Below, one piece after another: positions 1 through 11,317 of a DNA stretch of 64,000 nucleotides. The stretch's first letter is position 1; the number at the start of each line of letters is the position of its first letter. Under the pieces are notes generated by a model. That model searched no databases and had not been told where the DNA came from. It saw only the letters and a program-made list of their open reading frames with translations. A program made the position numbers and the translations under genes. Source of the DNA: Eonycteris spelaea (taxonomy: Eukaryota > Chordata > Mammalia > Chiroptera > Pteropodidae); the NCBI GenBank assembly GCA_003508835.1, contig PUFA01000070.1, forward strand, positions 1,860,001 through 1,924,000, written 5' to 3'.

Positions 1-434
1 CACTTTTTTTGTCTATTGCTTAAAATAACTGAGCTTTACATTCTTTTCCCTCATCATGTGAAATTGCAGATGTTTACTGGTTTCATTCTTTCTTTTGTTG
101 AACTAACTCCCCCTCCATTGGATGTTTTTTGTTTTCAAAACAAAGATCTGCATTTCTTTGAATAGCTCCCTCTGATATAATAAACTTCTGTTATTTTACT
201 TATATAATGAAGATTTCTTTTCATTTTAAAGTTTAAAATAACCTAACAGATATGAGTGATAAATTTCCATGCAACTGATTTAAATATCCTGGTCTATTTT
301 CACCCCTATGTCTTTCTGCTTCCCTGAGAGAAGTTTGAATGTTGGGGAAATGGTGGTACATGTCTGTCCTCTTTGCTTTTAAAGAACATGAAATTTAAGA
401 GCCAAGAACTAAAATGTTTTGTCTTAGCTTCTAG
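1..434. other. Unannotated AT-rich non-coding stretch
   Basis: AT-rich DNA with no open frame of note and no repeat I recognise. Nothing else is supported here. Confidence 0.5.
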
Positions 435-905
435 TGTAGTAACTGCTTGTTATCTACCCAATATCCATTCTACTTTTACTCACAGGAACCCGATTTTTTT
501 TTTTCCAATTGGCACTGTACCCAGATAAACATGCTGATTTCCCAGCTTTCCTTGGGTAGTTGACGAGATTAAGCTGATGGTCTTGGGTGGGCTTTCAGGA
601 AAGCCTTGTAAAACAGACGACTCAGCTCAGAGCACATCTTTTGAGCCCTTCCTTTTTCTTGCTCTTCCTGCCTGAAAATGTAATATCCGACATTCTATAG
701 CCACGTTGGGCCTCTAGGGTGAAAGCCATGTAGGAAGGTAAGATCCAGAGTTCCTAATGATTTTGGAGCTGACATGACAGCATATACTGCCTACATCTAC
801 ACCTCCTTCATCCGGACAGGAAATAAACTTCTGTCTTGTTTAATTACACCTTTGGGGTTTCTGTTATATGCAGACAAAGCTAATCATATCTGATACTGTT
901 GTCTT
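435..905 (+). mobile_element. Solo LTR remnant (ERVL/MaLR-type or related)
   Basis: The 3' half matches my memory of an old mammalian solo LTR: a GGAAATAAACTTCTGTCTTG segment near 814-833 holds the AATAAA polyadenylation signal, followed by a tail ending in CTAATC...CTGATAC, typical of the R/U5 end of these LTRs. The 5' half is more diverged. No internal retroviral sequence flanks it, so it is a solo LTR left by recombination. The family name is uncertain (LTR33-like or MLT-like). Heavy divergence suggests an insertion older than the main placental radiation. Confidence 0.55.
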
Positions 906-2104
906 TAGCTTTCTCATGACAATAATGCAGAAACATCTATTCCTACCTCACCAGTCTCTTCTCCCAGCTCTAATTCCCTCCTTTCCTACTTATTACTAGC
1001 ATTCAAGAGGACGTTTTCAGACAGGAAGTACCTGTCTGAATATGCAGAGTGGTCCTGCCCAAGAATGTATTCACAGCTATTTCTGCTGTGCCTTCCTTTG
1101 TTCCCTTTGAACACAAAGATTTTCAAAGAGACTCTGAGACTTTTCACAGCAGCGCTCGCTGTAGTAGTTTTGGGGTGGGGTGGGCAGGACAGACAGGGCA
1201 GTTGTTGCATGCACGAGCTGTTGAAGTCTTAGAATCTACCATGCAGCAAAAGATGAGTTGGACAGGGTTAGAGGCAGGAACATAGTTTCCTTCCAATGAT
1301 GTCTATAGGAAGTAGACTCCGTCCTGCCAGCAGCACTTCCCTGTGTGTGTCCTGACTTAGAGAGTGAGAGAACTCTCTTTAGGCTCTTACTCATCTGGGG
1401 TCTCCTACTTACCTCCCTACAACTTTCTGTGGGATTGCTAATATCACAGAAAGTAGAGGTCACATTCAGCCTGCAATAAATTAAAGGGGTGATCCAGTGA
1501 AAAGAAAATAAAACCTTAAATAAGCAATATGGACATAAGTTGGGAAGACTGAGCAAATTACTTAGGCATCAGCCCAAAGAGAGGTGCAGGGATACAACAT
1601 AGAAAAACAAGACAGCCTGATCTCCTTCTATTCCACATGTCCTTGCTGGAAGGGCTGATGCTGTCACATGCATGCTATATCGTATTGCTGTCTCTTCCAG
1701 CCACTGTCAGGATGTTTGGTGTTGAGACCTTACATAAAATTTTCTGCCCAGCAACCTAATCCCTACCAGCACAGGCTGTTCTCCTTCTAGGCACCAAAGT
1801 ACATGGCATACTGTAGATTATAATTGTTGATACTGAACACACTACATTGAGTATAAACTCTACTAGGAAAGAGTGTCGTAAAAAGAAATGCAATGATAGT
1901 GGATTATTAAGTTGATGAAGGATACCCTAACGAGATAAAGCTTTTATTAAAATTATGGATCATTGAATCCCCACCCACCCAACCAAACCCCACTCTGGTC
2001 CCTCCCTTCCTCAGGAACTGGGAAAAATTATTCCAGTTTACTGGGCATAGGTTCTTCATTTTGAGAAGATATATATATATGTAATATATATGCATTTTGA
2101 AGGC
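906..2104. other. Non-coding stretch; possible G-quadruplex and (AT)n tract
   Basis: No repeat family or gene recognised. It contains a G-rich run at 1172-1198 (three close G-tracts and a fourth after an 11-nt loop) and a short AT alternation at 2069-2091. Open frames at 1049-1285 (+) and 1236-1556 (-) look random. Confidence 0.5.
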
Positions 2105-2480
2105 AACATCAAGAGTTTGGAAGGGGTCCAGAAAAGAGCAAGTGTAATTGTCAATAGGTTGGAAAATGGGACCTTTAACAAAAGGTTAAAGGAGTGGAAT
2201 GCATTTAGTCTGGAGTAGAGGCAATTTAATAATTGTTAAAGAATTGTTAAGAAGGACACTGACCAACGTTCTCTTTCCCCATAGAAGACATTAATAAAAT
2301 GAATTGTTTAAAGTTGAGGAGAAGGGAGGGATTTAGATTAAGTATTGGAGTCAGTTCTTGAAAGTGAGCATCTTCAAAGAAAAAGAAAATGTCACAAACT
2401 ATAACCGGTTGTTGAGAAAGGTTGGAGAATCTGTGTCTCAAGATATTAGTGTAGTGGGCATAGCACAGGCTCTGCACTCA
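2105..2480 (-). mobile_element. L3/CR1-type LINE fragment, antisense
   Basis: The segment follows the antisense reading of a CR1-clade LINE 3' region: a 'ggtccagaaaagagcaa' opening, then 'aaaggttaaaggagtgg', then 'tttagtctggagtagagg', in the order expected for L3. It is strongly eroded and carries no open frame. Strand is given as the LINE's own sense direction. A related CR1-clade element is the alternative. Confidence 0.5.
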
Positions 2481-3424
2481 GAACTGGTTTTGAGTCAGCT
2501 CTTGCTGTAGCTAACGTGAGTAAAATGATCTTTAAAACTTTTTCAGGGATTATGGAACATAGTATTTGGACAGGCATCTAGATGACGAAAGTGATAAATA
2601 TTATTTTTCCCCGGAACACTCAAACTATTATTTGTTTAAGATTTTATAGCACAAGGGTTAGGCAATGTGTTCTATTTGTCTTTGTTTTGCAAGGATTTGG
2701 CTTTTGTTGTAAAATGGATCCTAGCATTTTTGTGGCAGACAATTATTATTACATGGTTTTATAAAGCCGTAACCGATGTGTGTATGTCTTTGGATTTATG
2801 CGTACACCATGAACAAAGCAATATAAGAAAGTATTTCAAAATCAGTCAAGAAAAATGAGATATTATAAGTCACAGAAAGAAATCACTGGTCTAAACACTG
2901 TATGACTGAGGCACAATATTAATTTCCCCTGTTTTGCCATAACTGAATCTGTTCACGTTACCGGGTTTGTTGTCAATTTGTCAACTCTGTGAAAATTTCT
3001 GTATAGAGGAAACACTGCTCTGTTGGATCTAAAATGTCACCATTGTTGGCTCCCTCCCATTCATTTGTATGTTGATCTTCGAGGCAAGTGTTCTAAAGCT
3101 GCTGCTTGCCTGCCTTGGCTCTAGTCTCAGGGTTTTCGCTGTTGAAATAGAGTGCCTTTTGCTTACCGAAATGGTTTTTAAACATGTGCAGATGTTAAAC
3201 TGGTGTCAGTTTTCTGCATTCCCAGATGCTAATAAAGAAGATACAGGAAGTGCAGAAGTTGTTCTGTCTTGAACATCACCTCCATGGAAGGCTCTAAGAG
3301 ATTGTGATTCCTAGCTTTCAGGACAAGGAGAATGTGATTCCTAGCTCAGGACAAGGTTTAGAGTTCTTTCCATGAGCTATTTCCTATGTACGGTAAAGAG
3401 AGCAAACACGTGTCAAGTGTCTTT
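2481..3424. other. Non-coding stretch with short imperfect duplication
   Basis: No repeat family recognised. The notable structure is a near-tandem duplication of about 25 bp (3303-3328 and 3333-3356) differing by a two-base indel. Confidence 0.5.
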
Positions 3425-3650
3425 TGGGTATCTGGTGCCAATCTAAGTGCTTTACATGTATTAGTTCATATCATCCTCCCACCAGCACTGTGAATTTATG
3501 TTGTTCTCATTTTATAGATGACAAAATGGAGACAGAATGTAAGTGGTATGCCTAGCATCTCGCAGCCAGCAAATGACTGAGCCAGCATTTGCATTGAAGC
3601 AAGCCCATTCTGGAGCCCGCTCGCTGAACTACCGTGCTATCCTGCCTCTC
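3425..3650 (-). mobile_element. MIR SINE, antisense
   Basis: Antisense MIR core in the right order: 'aagtgctttacatgtatta' near 3448-3466, 'attttatagatgacaaaatgg' near 3510, a degraded 'agccagcaaatgactgagcc' segment near 3565, and a region corresponding to the tRNA-derived 5' end up to about 3650. MIR is a tRNA-derived SINE that used L2 machinery and stopped moving before placental orders split. Confidence 0.75.
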
Positions 3651-6149
3651 AGTGTGAGCAGCTTCCGAGTGCCGTTGAAGCAGGACTTCAGGAGGGTGTC
3701 TGGAAACTGCCTTGACACGTTCTAATTATTTGTTCCTTTATCGTGGGAATGTTTTTCGAATTCTGGAACCAGCAAACTGTCAAGCCATCTTCCTAATCCC
3801 TGTTTCGTGACACTTAACTTAGAATACAGAATTTATTATGGCTGGTTAACTTGGAGCTCTCTCGATTCTAAAAACAGCTTCCAGACATATTCTTCCATCT
3901 GCCAAAGCTGTTCTTTGCACGGTCTTTTAACCCCTTCATGCCTTTCTTCGTGTCATCAGGACTACACAGCCTACCACAACCACCCCTTTGAGAAAGGGTG
4001 CCCATTCACATGCAAAAGCATATCACAGATGACAGCTCAGGAATCTTTCTTGTTACGATTCAGAAACACTGACTTAAGCCCTCTCTTCCATCCTGTGGGG
4101 ACTCCAGGGTCACCAAAGCCTTTCCCCGCCCTCAAATTCCTGAGAGGTAATTTTCTCACAGTTACTTTTGGCATTGAATTTTAGCTCGCATGAAATCTTG
4201 ATCTCCCTTGCTGTTTTCTTCCCTCTGCTCCATTGTGATCTATACTTGGCTTTTCACCTCTAGATTTCCCCGTAGATTACTCATACAAAGCATTTTTTAG
4301 GTCTAACAGACTTTATTGAATGTTTGGGGCAATAGGGTTAGTTAGCCGTTTTAACACCACAACACAAAAAGCCAGCATTGAACGTAGAAATTCTTTTTCC
4401 TAAATGGCTCTCAGCCACTCCATCACAGAGAATTCTGTCACAAGTCACCATGATAGTAGGCTCTGGTCTCTTTCTTAACCTCACCCCACTCTGGTTTTCT
4501 CAGTTTTTCTTACTTTTTATGCAGAATGTCTAAGCCACAGCCCACTCTTTGGCTTCATGCCATCTTTGTCTCTCTAAGGGTTCATTAATATCTTGCTCAA
4601 CAAAATGGCATTCATTCTTTACCAGTGTAGGAGAATTGGCTGTAACTTTGCAGTTTCACCCTTCTCTCGCCTGCCTCCCATCTCTTCCCCTCTGCTCAAG
4701 TTCTGAAAGTGGAAAAGATCAGAAGAGGAACATTGTTTCTCAGTGACTTTCTCTTAAGATGGCAGAAGTAGCTATACTCAGTGTGAATATTAAATATATT
4801 TATTATTTGGGCTAAACTGGTAACAAAAGACTATTCACATTATAATTAAGACACATTCTAGGGACTACAAGGCACTACAAGATGTGTAGAACTTCTCTTC
4901 CTTCTGATAAATGAACATCCACGTGACAGTAAACCAGTGGCATACTTACATTAACCACAGCAGGTGGTAGCAAGTCTGAGGCTACCTCTCCTTTTGAGAA
5001 CAAATTGTTGAATCTCCTTTGTGCTTATTAATGATGCTCAGTAGAGCATGCAGTGAGCTTAAGACATACTACAGGGCTCAGGCAGAAACAAGGAGAGAGA
5101 ATGGACTCAGACCAAGTGAGGTTGTGACTCTGCTGCAATGGTACCTGAGCAATCCACGATGTATCCAAAGGATGGCTGTGCTTAGGCAGTCTATGGTCCC
5201 AGAGGTGGACAGTTTGATAGGTTGAGCACATTGGGGGCTCCACGTGGAGCACAGGGCAAAGTCAGAGATGGCTGTTCATTCACAGCGGAATCGTGGTCAC
5301 TAAATAGAGGATGGCAAGAAGACCTTGCGGGAGGGGATTGGGTAGGGTACAAGATCTAAGCCCAGCATAGGGTTGTGGTCCTAGAGGGAGCCTAGGCGTT
5401 TGCTCAGTATATCTAGGAAGATTATGGGAAAAATTATCTCAACACAATGGCTAGAAAAATTGCCCCTGGGAGGTCTTGTGGATGCCTCCTGCCTGTCCTT
5501 TGTGGGGGCTGAATGACAGCACAGTTTAATTCCCAGGTTGTGTCTAGGAGGCAGTTTGTGTCTTCTGATCTAATTTTGCCATTTTCATGATTAGCTCAGG
5601 CTTGGGTCTGTGAGGAACAGGAAGGGCAAAGGCAGGGCAATGTGACTGGGCCGGTGATCACAGAAGCACTATTCCACACACACTGTGGAATACAGAAGGA
5701 CCAGGCTTTCCTCCTGGGGTATAGATAGTTGGAAAGAGCATCATTCTCATCCTTACAATGAAACAATTAAAAGCATGTCAAACTGCAAGTTCATATGTTT
5801 TCTTCAGGTCATTGGAGAGCTTGATTGCAGGATAACCATGTCACCGCAAACCTAAGGAGAGATTGGTACTTGCAAAACCAGACAAGATGCGAATGTTGCC
5901 TTCATTGTGATAGAATTGATGGACTCTGGTTGATAAATTGGTGGAGGCCAAGGGACTAGTGAGGGAATGTGGAGGCCTTGAGAGCAGCAGAAATTGGGGG
6001 AGTATACAGTCTCTTAAGGGTTTTTCTCCATGAACCCTAATTGGCACTCACAGAAAATATTGGAAAAGACTTTAAAAAATATCCTCTCTGGATGAAATCA
6101 AGCAGGAAAGGGAGCTACTATAATTTTAAAGGCCAGGCCTTGAAGACGA
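3651..6149. other. Long non-coding stretch, no repeat recognised
   Basis: About 2.5 kb that I cannot assign. It has scattered open frames of 60-125 codons, the longest at 3807-4184 (+), none resembling a known protein or showing convincing splice context. The part at about 5030-5700 is richer in G and could be a very old LTR or DNA-transposon remnant, but I recognise no family. Confidence 0.45.
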
Positions 6150-6425
6150 GGAAGCAAGGCACATGTGCTTCTGAGGGATGAGCAGCCCATGCCCTGAGTC
6201 GGAAGTGGCTTCATTGGTGAGAGGAAAAGAAGGGAAGCTGGTGTGGCTAGAGCAGAATGAGCAAGACGTAGAGCGATGAGATGAGGTTAGAGGTAATGAG
6301 TGGGGGTGGGGTGCAGATTGTAGGAGGTCAGCATGACTGAAAGGACTGTGAGAAGCCCCTGGAGGATTGTGAACGAGAAGGGATATAGCATGACCTTTGC
6401 TTTTAAATGATCCTGTGAATAATAG
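6150..6425 (-). mobile_element. L2 LINE fragment, antisense
   Basis: Reads as antisense L2 3' coding region: 'ggtgtggctagagcagaatgag' near 6240-6261, 'gatgaggttagaggtaatgag' near 6280-6300, then 'gggatatagcatgacctttgc' near 6380-6400, collinear with the remembered antisense L2 consensus. Both frames are broken. It abuts the sense L1 that follows. Confidence 0.6.
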
Positions 6426-6988
6426 TTTGGCAATTCCCAATAAAGTTCAATATACACTTACCATATAACTCTGCACTCACACTCCTGGTATTTAACTTTG
6501 TTTGCACAAAGTCCTGTACATAGCAGCTTTGTTTCTAAAAGTCAAAAACTGGAAGAAACCAAATGTCCCTCAGTGCTCTCAGAGTGTGAATGGAAAAACA
6601 AACTTTGGTACATCCAGACAATGAAATACTACTGAAGAATAAACAAGGAAGAACTATTAAATACACATAACAACTTGGAGGGATTTCAAGGACAGTATGC
6701 TGACTGATGAAAGCTAATATGAAAAAGTTTATGCTGTATGATTCCATTCATAGAACATGTTCAAACTGGCAAAAGTGTAATAATAGAGAACAGATCGGTG
6801 GTTGCCGGGGGAGAGGTGGGAGAGGGTGTGACTGTAAAGGCATCGCGCTGGACTGCGCCTTTCTTTGTGGCGAGGGAGCAGCTCTGTATTTGGATTGTGA
6901 TGGTGGTTGCACGTATCTGTACCTGAGGTAACATGTCACTGAACTATACAGTAAAAAAACAAGCACATGAAAAAAGTGGCGAAATCCT
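6426..6988 (+). mobile_element. L1 LINE 3' end (old L1M type), sense
   Basis: Clear L1 3' terminal sequence. It holds the end of ORF2 (segments equivalent to 'atagcagctttgtttctaaa', 'actggaagaaaccaaatgtc' and 'gaaatactactgaagaataa') and then the old L1M 3' UTR ('cggtggttgccggggg' near 6796-6811, 'tggattgtgatggtggttgc' near 6891-6910). It is 5'-truncated, as most L1 copies are, and full of stops and indels. The short frames inside 6535-7032 are by-products of this dead element. Confidence 0.85.
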
Positions 6989-8820
6989 ATTAAGATCTGT
7001 AGTTGAGTTAATAGTAATGTGCCAATGTTCATTTTCCTTGTTTGATAATAATCTGGGTGCTACTACCTTAGCGATGCCATGGATTCTCCTTTTTTGGCGC
7101 CACAATCACCTGAGCCTGTAGATCCTGGGCTTCTACTGGCTGAGCTGTATTTCCTCTGCCCATCCATTAAGAAGGAGACCACTATCTGCCCTGCATAGTT
7201 TGAATGGGAATTTCCTACAAGAGGTGTATTACATTGTGCTCTTCCCATCCCCCTTCCTCAGGAAAGATGGTGGAATCCTCTCAAGGAAGCTTCTTATTCC
7301 TTCTCCACATCTGGAAGAAGAGTTCACCATAGGCATGTTTTCCAATGGGGTCTCATCTCTCAGTTTTTCTCAAGACACCTTCCCACCAGAGAGAATGAAG
7401 GAAATCTAGTGCCAAAACATTTTCTTTCCTACCGACCCACTGTGATGGTGTGCATCCTCATGCTCTCTCAGGAAAATGACCAGCTTAATGAGCTGTAGGG
7501 AAATACCAAACAGAGGCTCAATCATCCCAACTTTTATCCCTGATGATGTGGAGGAGTGGAGGATGCAGCTGGCCCACTTCTATTTTGGCATCCACCCTCC
7601 AGGCATCATTCTGATCCAGCACACGGGCCATGCCCTTCCAGGACACCCTTCTGCTGGGAGATAAGTCTCTCCTCATTGATTCCTGACCGCAGCCAGATCC
7701 TCCACCTCTTCATCCTCCCAGAAGTGTATGCTGATGGCTCTGTGGCTGCTCAAAAATGAACTTTTTTCCAGGGCTGGCAGCCCGGCTAGGTCTTTGATGC
7801 ACAAAATTTACGTTAAGTCCTCGAGCGGTTCTGGACCATTGAGTCATAACTGCAACCTATTTCTTAGGTTATAAGAAGCCTTGTGTGAATTTTGAATCAT
7901 CATTGGTATTATTTTTAAAAAGTGTTTGGGATGTTTGCCAGTAGCCTTCCGAACGCAGACTCAACCTTTATGCAGAAATATAAAAGCTTTAGCTTGCTTT
8001 GAGATTCTTCCACTTTTATGACATTAAAACAATTTTTAAATCAAAGTATGTGTGACTTCCAGGCACCTTATTACAGAGCACAATCATAAAATTGCTACAA
8101 GGAAACCAGATATATAATTTTTATATCAGCATTAAGTATAGCAACACTTTACTTGTTTCCCTGTTTCCCCCCAAATCTATATGTTCTTTGTGATGTTATT
8201 TAAGCTTCTAAGAAATACATCATAAAATCACTGAACATCCACTTGTAATCTTGCAAGATGGAAGATCCACGGCTTTAGTTTCAATTCCTGCACTGATGCA
8301 ATTCTTTCTAGACATAACGCCTGTTACCCTGTTACTTTCTCTGCCCTCTTGCTAAAATTTATCTTTAGTCAGATAACTTATTTTTTAGATCAGAAGGTGG
8401 TTGACCTGTTAAAATATATAATAAAATGATTTGTATTCCAGTTACAATCACTGAATTATTTGCATTAAAAAAAAAATTTCTTCTCTGCCTTTTTTCCCTC
8501 ACTTGATATTCCCAGGTGCTCACTGTCAGGTACAGAGCAGAGAACAGCATTTAGTTACAGGTGTGTCACTTCTGACCCCTGTGTCATCTTCCTCTGTCAC
8601 TCAGGCTAACAAAGAGGGTTTTCAAGTTTTGCATTTAAGTTTTATCAGTGTTAATCTTCATCATCATCAGTATTTTCTCAATCAATTGGAGATTTTGTCA
8701 ACCTAAATTATACTTAAATTCAATTTATCCAAAAATTTTAATCTAATTTTGGATAAATTAGGTTAAAATTGAACTTTGAATGGTCTCAAAGTGATTATTT
8801 TAAAGCAGGGTAAATTTGTG
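6989..8820. other. Non-coding stretch, partly exon-like in composition, with AT hairpin
   Basis: No repeat family recognised. From about 7050 to 7860 the sequence is less AT-rich than its surroundings and carries several overlapping 60-70 codon frames (for example 7476-7664 and 7556-7759, +), which could be a decayed processed pseudogene or an unknown old repeat. I cannot match a protein. A perfect 13-bp inverted repeat lies at 8722-8734 / 8747-8759. Confidence 0.4.
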
Positions 8821-9035
8821 GATCCAGCATTGGCTTTGGAACAAAACTGATCTGAATTGGTATCCTTACTGGGCTGCCAAATGGCTATGCTTGTGAACAC
8901 TTTAAGTTCTCTAAGCCTCAGTTTATCCTTCTATGAAATTTATATAATAAACGTAGTTACTGCAAAACACTTAGTACAATGCCTGATATATATGTTAGGC
9001 ACTCAATAAATGGCAGTTATTGTTGTTATAATAAT
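8821..9035 (+). mobile_element. MIR SINE, sense
   Basis: Sense MIR: a 'ctaagcctcagtttatcctt' core segment near 8911-8930, 'aacacttagtacaatgcctg' near 8966-8985 and the 3' tail 'ggcactcaataaatggcagt' near 8998-9017. The 5' tRNA-like part is weak. The 3' tail is shared between MIR and L2, but the internal core favours MIR. Confidence 0.8.
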
Positions 9036-9804
9036 ATGGTTACAATATATTGTTATTGTTACAAATGCAATCCCAAATCAGTGATGTGAAATATAATAGG
9101 TTAGCACATTATAATACATGATGCCTCTTACCATCATTCTTACCTAGGAACACAGCCCAGACCTTATAAATATCATACATTTGTTCTTCAAAACATTGTA
9201 TAAAGAGCATGAAATTAAACTTAAGAAAATTATTATTATTTAACTTTTGTTAAAATTTGAAAAACAATTAACTATGTCTATTCTGACCAGAAACAAAGGA
9301 TACATTTTAGTTTATTTTATCCCTGACCATTTAGCTAATTTGCTTTAACTTTTATAGACATATTTAAAAATATTCAACATATATAATATATAACTGATAA
9401 TGTTCAATTTGGATTACAGTTCTTTAAAATCTGTGAAACTGTAAAAATGGAATTCTTAAGTGTATACAAGCAATTAGATTTACAGTAGAAGAGTGTGTCA
9501 GGGTAGGAAGAAACGGTTTGATACTGCTGCTGGCTTTATTCCCTTGGATAAATCATGTTCTTTCTTAGACCTTCGATTTTCTCTAAATCAACTGTGTTTT
9601 CTAGCATTACTTCTTCACTAATATCACATTGTGGTTATACAAGATCAAGTTGTAGTCTTCAAATTTTTAGGGTACTATTCCTCAGGACAAAATGTGGCTT
9701 AATTTATTTAAATGTGGCTTCTTGTTGTTAAGTAGAAAAATATCTTAGACTCACAAAATTTTAGTTTCTAGTAGCAAAATAGGAACTTGGAAATCTAATT
9801 TTGG
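9036..9804. other. AT-rich non-coding stretch
   Basis: Very AT-rich, with no repeat or open frame of note. An approximate 13-bp direct repeat of 'aaatgtggctt' occurs near 9690 and 9710. Confidence 0.5.
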
Positions 9805-9990
9805 TCCATGTTCTCAACCCTGACTAAAAATTCCTGTGATCTGAGTAGACTTTAAAATTTTTCAGTATGTGGGCCTCCCCTGACTTGTTCACTCAGAAGG
9901 AGCAGGAGTGGGACATGGACTCTGTGTTTGTTAAAAGCTCTGCAGAACCCAGATGACTCTGATGCACACAGAGGACAGAGTGCTGCTGAT
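9805..9990 (+). mobile_element. hAT-Charlie non-autonomous element (MER5A/MER20-like)
   Basis: Starts with 'gttctcaaccctgacta', the typical inner end of the MER5/MER20 terminal repeat, followed by 'gtgggcctcccctgac', 'gagtgggacatgga' and 'gttaaaagctctgcagaacccagatgactctgatg', in the consensus order. This is a short non-autonomous DNA transposon with no coding capacity. I cannot separate MER5A from MER20 by eye. Confidence 0.6.
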
Positions 9991-10284
9991 TTAGGCCTAA
10001 CCTTATCTAAATTAAATTGAATTTTAATTACAGTAACATTTTTTCCCTACTGATAGGGAAGCATCTGGGAATAAATATCTTCACACATTCTTATTGGTAA
10101 AGATTTTCTTTGGTTCAGGAGAAGCACTTTAACATGGGAGCCACTCCTCTGTTTCTTTTAGTAAGCTCTAACGTTTATAAAAAATGTTTATATTATCATA
10201 ATCATATTTTAATGGTCAGTTTCTTAAGAGATTTTTATACCCTTGAGTAGCAATACATAAAATATAATCCATGCACACTGTCAA

Positions 10285-10645
10285 AACACATGTTTTGGTC
10301 TGTTCAGGCTGCTATAACAAAAATACCAGTCTGAATGGCTTATAAATAGTAGAAATTTATTTCTTATACTTCTGGAGGCTGGAAAATCCAAAATCAAGGC
10401 ACTAGCAGTTTTGGTGTCTTGGTGAGGGCTCATTTTTCATAGATGGCTGTCTTCTCAGGGTATTCTCACATGGTGAAGGAGCAAGGGATCTCTCTGGAGT
10501 TTCTTTTAGAAGGCACTGATCCCCTTCATGAGGGCGCCACCCTCATGATTTAATCACCTCCCAAAGGCCCCACCTCCTAGTCATATCCCAATGAGGGTTA
10601 TGAATTTTGGGAGAACACAGCATTCAGTCTATAGCAATGTACCTA
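10285..10645 (-). mobile_element. MaLR-type LTR (MST/MLT-like), antisense
   Basis: Antisense copy of a MaLR LTR: 'tggtctgttcaggctgctat' near 10296-10315, 'acttctggaggctgg' near 10368-10382, 'tagatggctgtcttctcagg' near 10440-10459, 'cctcccaaaggccccacctc' near 10557-10576. The same family appears in sense orientation at 29.97-30.66 kb. No internal MaLR sequence is attached. The exact subfamily (MSTD or an MLT1 type) is uncertain. Confidence 0.75.
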
Positions 10646-10769
10646 GAATTTTCAAATTAGTTAAAAGGCAACTAACTATCTGAGATAAATATCGTTGACA
10701 TCTAGAAAAAATCAGAAGACCTGGATGAGGGTATCTGTTGTTTATTATTCTGTCATTAGAAACGACGAC

Positions 10770-10930
10770 CTTACTAGCTAACATTATGGGCTCCTGGTGT
10801 GTGCCAGACAGTATTCTGAGCACCTTAGGGCAGGATCTCATCTAATCCTCACATAAATCCATGAAGTAGGAACCATATTGCCCATTTACCCTGAGAATAT
10901 TGAGACATAGTGAGTAATTTTACATTTACA
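10770..10930 (-). mobile_element. MIR SINE fragment, antisense
   Basis: 'ggtgtgtgccagacagtattctgagcacctt' from about 10796 and 'catctaatcctcacataaat' near 10839-10858 correspond to the antisense MIR core; it fades out before the MER2 element that starts at about 10933. Confidence 0.7.
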
Positions 10931-10932
10931 CT

Positions 10933-11317
10933 CAGTCGGCCATATCCATGGGTTGTGCATCTGCAGATTCAACCAACTATGGATCAAAACTATTCAGAAA
11001 AAAATCTTATGCTGTTCTGGATGTGTACTATGTAGTCAAGTCTACTATGGTTGCATCTGTAGTGAACATATGTAGATTTTTGTCTCTTGCCATTATTCCC
11101 TATACAGCATAGTAATTATTAATATGGCATTTACATTGTATTAGGTATTATACCAAATTATAAATAATCTAGAGATTGTATACAGTATTCAGAAGGATGC
11201 GTGTAGGTTATATGTAAATACTATACCATTTTATATAAGGGCCTTGAGCATCCATGGATTTTGGTATCTCTGGGGGTCCTGGAACCAATCCTCCAAGAAT
11301 ACTGAGGAATGGCTATA
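10933..11317 (-). mobile_element. MER2 / Tigger2-derived DNA transposon
   Basis: Both ends are recognisable. The left end has 'cagtcggccatatccatggg' followed by 'gattcaaccaactatggatc'; the right end has 'gggccttgagcatccatgg' then 'tgggggtcctggaaccaatc' and 'aatactgaggaatggc', the inverted complement. The middle ('aattattaatatggcatttacattgta', broken) matches the MER2 interior. It is about 385 bp, non-autonomous and close to full length; the terminal bases are eroded, so no clean TA target duplication is visible. Confidence 0.8.

Noticed and set aside
3807..4184. 125-codon plus-strand frame as a gene
   Set aside because: No domain, no start context and no homologue recognised; the text looks like random serine/leucine-rich translation of pyrimidine-rich DNA.
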